From JBEHWX01 sp048498995 (GTDB lineage Bacteria; Bacteroidota; Ignavibacteria; OLB7), in the NCBI GenBank assembly GCA_048498995.1, contig JBEHWX010000009.1, positions 32,127 to 96,126 of the forward strand: a DNA stretch of 64,000 nt, given 5' to 3'. Under the pieces are notes generated by a model that was not told the origin of the DNA, did no database searches, and saw only the letters and a program-made list of their open reading frames with translations. A program made the position numbers and the translations under genes. How positions within the stretch are numbered: position 1 is the first letter of the stretch; each line of letters starts with the position of its first letter. This document shows positions 58,717 through 64,000 of this stretch, piece after piece.

Positions 58717-60720
58717 TTAAAACATGCGGTGAAGGAGGGCGAACGGCTCCGGGTTCGTGCCGTCGGCGAGCGAGCCGAAGTAGGTGGCGCGGAGCGACTG
58801 GCCGAGCACGTTCTTTCGGAACGTGAGATTCCGCGCGAGGCGGTGGTCGTCCTTGATATCCTTGGTGATGGCGTAGCGGAGTGTCATCGTATCCAGGTCG
58901 ATGATCAGCGTGCAGCCGCCACGATACATGAACGTCTCCTTCCCTTCCCTGTCGATGACGCAGTCGTTGTGCCGTACGATGCGCTGCTGCGTGATGCAGA
59001 TGATGGCTTGATCGAGCCGGTCTCCATCGGGGCCGACGCGCCGCGCGCGACGCAGCGCATGTACCTCGAAATTGTGCCGGGTCTTGGATCTGTTCAGGGT
59101 TATTTCTCCGACGTATGTGGCGTTCTCTCTGGAGCTGGCACTCTCTCCGTCGCCATCGGCTTCGCCGATATATCGCTCGTCCTTGTCCAGAACGAGCGTG
59201 GTGATCTTCTCGATGCTCGGGATGCTCTGGATTTCCGAGTCGAGATATCGGTGGAAGCTCCTCCGAAGCTCGCGCTCCTTGTTGAAGAGATCCTCGCGAC
59301 TGGTGGCGTACTCGAGCCCATGAAGCTCGTTGCGCAGCCAGTCGGCGATCTCCTTGAACTCGGATGCCTCCTCTCCCGGAATTTTTCCCCAGGCGAGGAT
59401 ATCCTCGGAGAGCGCCCGCACGTCGCGAGGGTAGATACCGCGACGACGGAACGCCTCGATGAAGGCGATGCGATAGCCGAGATCGTCATCCGGCACCAGA
59501 TCGCGATCGGCGGTGATGATGGCGCGCAGATATTCGTCGAATCTGATGCCGACGGTCGGGCAGTAATCGAGCGCGCGGATGCACATGGTGAGAACATGAT
59601 GCGCCGCCTTTGCCGCCTCCGACGCCAGACGATCCACCAGATCGGGATGAAGCGCTCCCTCGGGGAGCACGCCGGTGCCGCTCGTGGCGATGCGGAAGAG
59701 ATCGGCAACACGCCCCTTGTAGATGGACAGGAACGCGTCGAACACGGCCGCCACCAGAATCGAGCCGCGCGCGTGCGGCTCCATCACCGTCGCGTAAAGG
59801 TCCGGGTCAGGCTCCTTCGGTCTCCAGGCGCCGGTCTCCGGATCGATCTCACCGATCGCGTCACGCAGCGCGCCGTAGTGGCCGATGGCGTTGCCGAACT
59901 GTTGAGCGAGCTGGCCGAGCAGATTCCGGCTGGCCAGCTCGCCACGCGTGGTCGCGATCTGATGGCGAAGCACATCCGAGAATGTAAAGTGCTGGAAGAG
60001 CGCGACCAGATCGGCGAACGCTTCATGAAACGCCAGCGTGTCCGGATGTGTCGGCTCGATGAACCTGCGGTGCATGCCGTCAAGGAGCGCGTGCGTGGTC
60101 TCGTGCGCTATGATGTCGTGCGAGAGGCAGGTGAAGACGATGCCGCCCGGGAAGTGGGATCGGTTCTCGTTGCGAACCGCGGGGAAATAGCCGAACAGCA
60201 GTGCCTTTTTGCTTGGACTGTAGTAGGCATTTGCCTCGCGCATCGCATGCGGGTAGATCCGGAGTCGCCTGACGAATGTTTCCGGTTGATTTTTGATGCC
60301 GCTCCAGTACGGGGACCAGAAGGCGAGCCGGCCGAGCGCCCGCTCGAAATGTCGGATGGTCGTCATGGCCACCGCGTAGACCATCTGCTGATGAAACTGC
60401 GGGTTCCCCTCCGAGGGGGGGAGACCGTTCTGCGCCAGGATCAACGGGTCGTTCAGGTCGACCGGCTCGTAGAAGACTCCGGACGCGGGGTCGTAGTCGA
60501 TCACCTCGATATATTCCCCCACCGGCCCCGGCCCGAGCCCCGGAGCCGTTGCGGTATCGATGCTCTCGTCGGAGGCCATCCGATCTTCCCACATCACCTT
60601 GAAGACCGCCTTGTTGACCACGGCGGTATCGAGCTGCGTGGAGAGGCTCGGGTCGAAGGCATATCCCCGCAGGCAACGGAACGGAGGAGACGGGATCTGG
60701 CTGGCTGTCGATGTGCTCAT
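58717..60720 (-). CDS. HETTH zinc metallopeptidase (gluzincin)
   Basis: A 667-residue protein with the gluzincin motif HETTH at 206-210 and the third ligand Glu233 in AFHEAFADLVALFQHF. The helix SHDIIAHETTHALLDGMHRR is clear. The part upstream (SPYWSG, the NANYY-like EANAYYSPSKKALLFGYF) is like the substrate-binding strand of M4 peptidases. The large C-terminal region is charged and not recognised, with strands near the end (CTLIIDLDTMTLRYAITKDI). There is no signal peptide or propeptide, so it probably works in the cytosol. It could process the neighbouring precursor, although it is apparently in its own operon with the MBL gene. The start MSTSTASQIPSPP is chosen at 60720. Confidence 0.85.
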   Translation of the reverse strand: MSTSTASQIPSPPFRCLRGYAFDPSLSTQLDTAVVNKAVFKVMWEDRMASDESIDTATAPGLGPGPVGEYIEVIDYDPASGVFYEPVDLNDPLILAQNGLPPSEGNPQFHQQMVYAVAMTTIRHFERALGRLAFWSPYWSGIKNQPETFVRRLRIYPHAMREANAYYSPSKKALLFGYFPAVRNENRSHFPGGIVFTCLSHDIIAHETTHALLDGMHRRFIEPTHPDTLAFHEAFADLVALFQHFTFSDVLRHQIATTRGELASRNLLGQLAQQFGNAIGHYGALRDAIGEIDPETGAWRPKEPDPDLYATVMEPHARGSILVAAVFDAFLSIYKGRVADLFRIATSGTGVLPEGALHPDLVDRLASEAAKAAHHVLTMCIRALDYCPTVGIRFDEYLRAIITADRDLVPDDDLGYRIAFIEAFRRRGIYPRDVRALSEDILAWGKIPGEEASEFKEIADWLRNELHGLEYATSREDLFNKERELRRSFHRYLDSEIQSIPSIEKITTLVLDKDERYIGEADGDGESASSRENATYVGEITLNRSKTRHNFEVHALRRARRVGPDGDRLDQAIICITQQRIVRHNDCVIDREGKETFMYRGGCTLIIDLDTMTLRYAITKDIKDDHRLARNLTFRKNVLGQSLRATYFGSLADGTNPEPFALLHRMF

Positions 60721-61139
60721 ATTCCCACCGGTCGGAATTGTACGTGAGGCCGCGTTGAAGGCGGAGTGTGCTCCGCCGCGACATGCTCGGGATGGCTCCG
60801 CCGCGATCGGCTCCGGATGGCGTCCATGGAGCCGGACCGGATGCCGAACCGGAGCTTGGTCCGATAGTTCGACGGTGGCAACATCGCGCGGATCGCTGGC
60901 GGCACCCCTACGTACGAATTGCGTAGTCCGCATTTCCATCGATGAGTGGATTGCCATGCGATGGCCGGTGGCGATGGCGAAGCGGATCCTTCGTCGCCGC
61001 GAGCGATGGGCGCCCGTCGAGCATATTCCGATCGGAGGATGGTGGCGTATTCGGCGGAGCTTCGTCAAATTGGGAGGCAGTTGTCGCGCGCCGGTCCTGG
61101 CGGCGCGGCGATCTCCCATCCTCCATCCATGCGGGAGCC
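60721..61139. other. Divergent promoter region
   Basis: About 420 bases between the peptidase operon (minus) and the YdeI-like gene (plus). Short direct repeats around CTCCGCCGCGA occur at 60770-60810. No gene is seen. Confidence 0.4.
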
Positions 61140-61643
61140 ATGAAGCACTCGGAATCCTTCGTCGCCTTCGAGGGCGTGCTCGAGCGGAGCGTCGGCCCGG
61201 TCGGCAACATCCACATCATCCGCTTCCCCCATTCCGTTCCGGAGATGTTCGGCACGCGGGGCCATGTGCGGGTAAAGGGGCGGCTCAACGGCGTGGAGAT
61301 GGAGCGGTCGCTGATCCCCGCCGGGGATGGCACCCACTACCTGATCATCAATCAGGAGCTGCGGCGGCTGGCGCGCGCCGTCGAGGGGAGCATGCTCGAG
61401 GTGGAGCTGGAGAGGACCGAGCACCGGGATCTCGATCTGCCGGAGGAGCTGGAGGCGGTGCTCGAGCTGGACGAGGCGGCCCGGGACCGCTACTGGCGTC
61501 AGTCGGACGCGACGCGACGGGACATGATCATCTGGATCTCCCAGGCCAAGCGTCAGGAGACCCGCGAGCGCCGCGCCCTGGATCTCCTTTCGCGCCTCCA
61601 GTCGCCGGAACTGATCTTCGGCGGGAGGAAGGGAAAAGAGTGA
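61140..61643 (+). CDS. DUF1905 + YdeI/OmpD-associated-type protein
   Basis: A 167-residue protein. The N-terminal DUF1905 beta-barrel part is FEGVLERSVGPVGNIHIIRFP, VRVKGRLNGVEMERSLIPAGDGTHYLIIN. The C-terminal YdeI-like helix pair is LPEELEAVLELDEAARDRYWRQSDATRRDMIIWISQAKRQETRERRA. In E. coli YdeI is linked to resistance against polymyxin and cationic peptides, but the mechanism is unclear. A defence role against the peptide made next door is conceivable but speculative. The start at 61140 (MKHSESFVAFEG) is the conserved one. Confidence 0.83.
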   Translation: MKHSESFVAFEGVLERSVGPVGNIHIIRFPHSVPEMFGTRGHVRVKGRLNGVEMERSLIPAGDGTHYLIINQELRRLARAVEGSMLEVELERTEHRDLDLPEELEAVLELDEAARDRYWRQSDATRRDMIIWISQAKRQETRERRALDLLSRLQSPELIFGGRKGKE

Positions 61644-61674
61644 GGGCGCCCCGCGATCGTCGCGAAGCGCCCTC
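61642..61674. terminator. Hairpin between convergent genes
   Basis: An 8-bp outer stem (61642-61649 with 61667-61674) and a nested CGCG/CGCG stem. It overlaps the stop codon of the YdeI-like gene and could also end the convergent outer-membrane gene. Confidence 0.55.
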
Positions 61675-61713
61675 CGGAGTCATCATTGCCGCGCACGCCG
61701 CGCGGCGCCATGC

Positions 61714-62376
61714 TCACCAGCGATAGCCGACGCCGGCGGAGATGCCGATCGCGGAGTTGTAGCCGGCGCCGACCACGAGGTGGGAATCTCCTCCCCACCA
61801 GAGGCCGAACCCCCAGGTGGCCACCGTCTCATCCTCCGACGGCTTCGACTGCGAGAGATGATACTCGGTCACCTGCGCTCCTCCCCGCGTAACGTTGGTA
61901 GCGTCGACCACGTCGAAGCTCCGCTTGGCCACGCCGGCGCTGAGGCTCACGGTGATCGACGGGGTGACCCCGTAGAATCCGTGAAGGCTGGCACCGATGG
62001 TCGAGCGGCGGAAGCTGTTGGTCGAGACGATGCTGGAGGCCGGGAGCGGATCGGAGAGATAGGCCGGCGTCAGATCCCGGTTGAGCTCTCCGCCGATGGC
62101 GCTGATGCCGATGAACTTCCACCTGACCCCCACTTCCCCACCGATGTAGTAATCCTCCGACGCGTTGAGCGCTCCCCAGACCATGAAGGTCGGCTCCTCG
62201 CCCGGAGCGACGTACGGTGCCGGCGTCTCCTGGCCGGATTCGCCGGCCGGGGGGGCCTCCGTGGAATCGGCCTCCACCGCGGGAGTATCGGTCGAGGTAT
62301 CGACTTGAGCGTGGCCGAGCGCGGGCGTCAGGAGGAATGCCGCCGCGGCGATCGCGGAGAGAATCGTGTTGCGCAT
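61714..62376 (-). CDS. Small outer-membrane protein
   Basis: A 220-residue protein with a signal peptide (MRNTILSAIAAAAFLLTPAL, cleavage after HA-Q). After it come an acidic Thr/Glu/Pro-rich linker (28-60) and alternating strands (YYIGGEVGVRWKFIGI, SIVSTNSFRRSTIGASLHGFYG, TVSLSAGVAKR, VATWGFGLWWGGDSHLVVG) ending in AGVGYRW with a terminal Trp. This is the layout of a small outer-membrane beta-barrel. I cannot name a family. The start at 62376 is the only one that gives a signal peptide; the frame runs on to 62550. Confidence 0.78.
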   Translation of the reverse strand: MRNTILSAIAAAAFLLTPALGHAQVDTSTDTPAVEADSTEAPPAGESGQETPAPYVAPGEEPTFMVWGALNASEDYYIGGEVGVRWKFIGISAIGGELNRDLTPAYLSDPLPASSIVSTNSFRRSTIGASLHGFYGVTPSITVSLSAGVAKRSFDVVDATNVTRGGAQVTEYHLSQSKPSEDETVATWGFGLWWGGDSHLVVGAGYNSAIGISAGVGYRW

Positions 62377-62704
62377 AGCTGGTTGCCCGGGAATCGTCGT
62401 TCCCCCGCCGTCGTCGGCGAGGTCGGAGCGGTGAATCGTCATGCCTCCGGCCACCGATGGGGCCGGCTCCGCGCGGACGTCCCCTGAAGGGGCGCCTCCG
62501 GGCGCGGAAGGAGTCCGAAAGTACGCTCCGCCGCCATTCCGCAAAAGCACCTCCCGGATCGGAATTCGAAATCGAAGCCGGCGGTCGGCCCGGGGAGATC
62601 CCGCGCGGTGGAAACGACGGAGGGCCGCCCGTGGGCGGCCCTCCCGGCCGGGTCGTGGATACGATCCGGCGCATCGACGGGGTACGTCATCGTTGCATCG
62701 TTGC
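62377..62704. other. Intergenic region with palindrome
   Basis: About 330 bases. Apart from the hairpin at 62619-62644 nothing supportable is seen; it presumably contains the promoter of the minus-strand outer-membrane gene. Confidence 0.4.
62619..62644 (-). terminator. Hairpin terminator of ricin-type lectin gene
   Basis: A perfect palindrome with 12 pairs at most (loop CGTG or shorter), about 60 bases after the lectin stop. Its stem shares the GGGCGGCC core with the family C repeats. Confidence 0.6.
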
Positions 62705-63199
62705 TCAGCTTTTGCTGGCGCTCGCGGCCTGTCCTATCGTGGCCGTCTGGATGATCGGCGTGGCGGGGCTGAGCTCCCAGCGCTGGTTGTCGCCGCCGTT
62801 CCATCCCCAGGAGAGGATGGTGGCGCCGGGATCGCACGATCCTCCCTTCACATCCATCACCTCGTTGCGATCCCACCGGTTGATCGCGAAGAATCCGTCG
62901 CCCACGCTGTCCAGCCGCCAGACGAGCGTCTTGTCGCCGAAGGCGTAGGGGGCCATGCCGATCGGGCCGCCGTCGGACATGAACTTGGCCGCCAGCCCGG
63001 AGGCGGCGTTGATCAGCGAGTAGCCGGCCACGGCGTTGTTGCCATCCATGTACTGGTTGTACACGGTATTCCATTGCTGCGTCGGGTCCCCCTGCTTGAA
63101 CTGAGCCTGGACGAGGTTGTTCCCGAGAATCGACAGAACGTAATCGTTCGCCGGACGGCACTGCTTGACGCGGATGGTGAACATTGTCGGTGATGTCAT
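62705..63199 (-). CDS. Ricin-type beta-trefoil lectin-domain protein
   Basis: A 164-residue protein made of a single beta-trefoil: VLSILGNNLVQAQFKQGDPTQQWNTVY, the AAKFMSDGG and YSLINAASGL units, then FFAINRWDRNEVMDVKGGSCDPGATILSWGWNGGDNQRWELSPA with the QRW signature that marks each ricin-B subdomain. Trefoil lectins bind galactose-type or other sugars. No signal peptide is predicted for MTSPTMFTIRVKQCRP. Alternative start 63184 (MFTIRVKQ). No toxin or glycosidase partner is in sight. Confidence 0.83.
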   Translation of the reverse strand: MTSPTMFTIRVKQCRPANDYVLSILGNNLVQAQFKQGDPTQQWNTVYNQYMDGNNAVAGYSLINAASGLAAKFMSDGGPIGMAPYAFGDKTLVWRLDSVGDGFFAINRWDRNEVMDVKGGSCDPGATILSWGWNGGDNQRWELSPATPIIQTATIGQAASASKS

Positions 63200-63739
63200 G
63201 ACATGACCTCCAGATGAAGTGAGTATGTGAATGCCGACATGTCGGGGGGCGCGTGGGATGCCACGCGCGGAACATTAAATCTCCCGGCATGCCGGATGGA
63301 CGTCACAACTCCGGTTCGTGGAAGATCGAGCCGGTACGTTCGGAACATTGGGCGGGCGGGCAACGTCGGGCGGGACCGTTGCGGGGTGGCGGGGATGGGA
63401 AGCGTGCCCGGTAGAGCGTCTCGGCGAGGACCGTTGCAATCGACGCGTGCTCGGGCTGGTGCCGCTGCTTCGGCGCCACGGTGGAAGCGCGGAAGCGGGT
63501 CTGGTGAATGCTCGCGGGAAGCGAGGGACGTGCCGCTCGTCTCCGGCGTGCGTGCCGGTGGCCGTCGTGTCCCGTGCCGATGGCGCGGGTCGGGCGGCGT
63601 GCGATTACGGGGAAGAGGCGTGTGTGCTGGCGCGGTTGCGCGCCTGAGTAGGACCGCCGCAAAGGTCGGCGTTATCGACATGGAATGCAAGAGGGAGATC
63701 GGCGGCGGCGCGGAAGAGGGGCGTGCGCGAGATCCGGCA
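63200..63739. other. Long non-coding region
   Basis: About 540 bases with no gene I can support. Open frames are present on both strands but none has a recognisable domain or ribosome binding site. Confidence 0.5.
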
Positions 63740-63871
63740 CACCCGGCTTCAGCCGGGTGTGCTCGGGGCGGGGTGCTCCATGGCACCCGGCTTCAGCCGG
63801 GTGTGCTCGGGGCGGGGTGCTCCGTGGCACCCGGCTTCAGCCGGGTGTGCTCGGGGCCGGGTGTCCTGTCG
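63740..63871 (+). repeat. 44-bp tandem repeat with hairpin units
   Basis: Two nearly perfect 44-bp units (63740-63783 and 63784-63827, one difference) and a third that decays after 63857. Each unit starts with a hairpin, CACCCGG, loop CTTCAG, CCGGGTG, then a G-rich spacer. The loop is the same CTTCAG seen in the REP-like family A right arm. Confidence 0.8.
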
Positions 63872-63902
63872 GGTGTGCTCGGGGCGGGCATGCGCAACCG
63901 AC

Positions 63903-63936
63903 GGGCGTGTCCGGCATCTCGGTTCCGGACACGCCC
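63903..63936 (-). terminator. Hairpin terminator of the gene at the right edge
   Basis: A 12-bp stem (63903-63914 with 63925-63936), loop of 10 bases, 10 bases past the stop codon of the minus-strand frame that enters at 64000. No clear T tract. Confidence 0.55.
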
Positions 63937-63946
63937 CCGGCGCGGC

Positions 63947-64000
63947 TCAGGCCGCCATGCGATCGTTGCTCATCAGCATGCAGGGGGGATAGCTGTTGCT
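63947..64000 (-). CDS. Partial 3' end of a minus-strand gene
   Basis: The last 17 codons plus the TGA at 63949-63947: the readable C-terminus is SNSYPPCMLMSNDRMAA. The remainder lies outside the window. A strong hairpin follows it, which supports a real gene end. Function unknown. Confidence 0.45.
   Translation of the reverse strand, partial: SNSYPPCMLMSNDRMAA

Noticed and set aside
58687..60747. 686-codon plus-strand frame opposite the peptidase gene
   Set aside because: The minus strand has a clear HETTH peptidase with catalytic residues; the antisense frame has no recognisable domain and results from high third-position GC.
63723..63992. Plus-strand frame over the 44-bp tandem array
   Set aside because: The translation merely repeats the tandem DNA (SRVCSGRG, PGFS...) and has no start signal.

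Overview
The window is GC-rich (clearly above 60% by eye) bacterial chromosome. A secreted beta-propeller protein ends in a type IX-secretion-like C-terminal sorting domain (9043-11517). Two short RRM-plus-glycine-rich RNA-binding proteins and several outer-membrane beta-barrel candidates point to a diderm bacterium. My best guess is the Bacteroidota/Chlorobiota/Kapaibacteriota neighbourhood; this is an inference, as no rRNA or ribosomal protein is present.

Layout. 1-5.7 kb: plus-strand metabolic and small unknown genes (SDR oxidoreductase, NTF2-like, uridine-kinase-like, SRPBCC-like, outer-membrane protein). 6.2-12.1 kb: two paralogous RRM proteins on the minus strand with related leaders, an S1-like protein, a membrane protein and the 13-repeat propeller. 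12.7-16.4 kb: SWIM zinc-finger protein, lipoprotein, secreted unknown. 16.4-18.4 kb: an AT-richer island with a GmrSD-like DUF262/DUF1524 protein, a likely type IV restriction defence gene. 18.4-22.7 kb: small genes, a REP-associated tyrosine transposase (RAYT) and a dense cluster of its probable hairpin repeats. 22.7-24.4 kb: an IS3-family element that splits an AAC(6')-like acetyltransferase; both halves, the inverted repeats and the 3-bp target duplication can be read exactly. 24.4-48.6 kb: a long run of small, mostly minus-strand accessory genes (acetyltransferases, methyltransferases, many DUF proteins, TspO, TMEM175, lectin-like propeller, amidohydrolase) and a second RAYT whose gene carries hairpin repeats in frame. 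48.8-50.8 kb: cytochrome P450 and a GIY-YIG-like protein.

The most striking locus is 50.9-56.3 kb, all on the minus strand: a 570-residue repetitive protein, then an APH-like kinase, a HopA1-like protein and a LanC-like zinc cyclase. The repetitive protein has no Cys in its first 141 residues and 41 Cys afterwards, arranged in three different Thr/Cys repeat types. Kinase plus HopA1-like lyase is the dehydratase pair of class V lanthipeptide and thioamitide pathways, and LanC closes thioether rings. I read this as a lanthipeptide-type RiPP cluster with an exceptionally large multi-core precursor. A strong hairpin between precursor and enzyme genes would set their ratio. The kinase and HopA1-like genes overlap by 4 bp and LanC follows 24 bp later. 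Upstream lies a two-gene unit (HETTH metallopeptidase and MBL-fold hydrolase), possibly a processing partner but more likely separately transcribed.

61-64 kb: a YdeI/DUF1905-like protein, a small outer-membrane protein, a ricin-type lectin, a 44-bp tandem repeat and the 3' end of a gene that leaves the window. I saw no tRNA, rRNA or CRISPR array.
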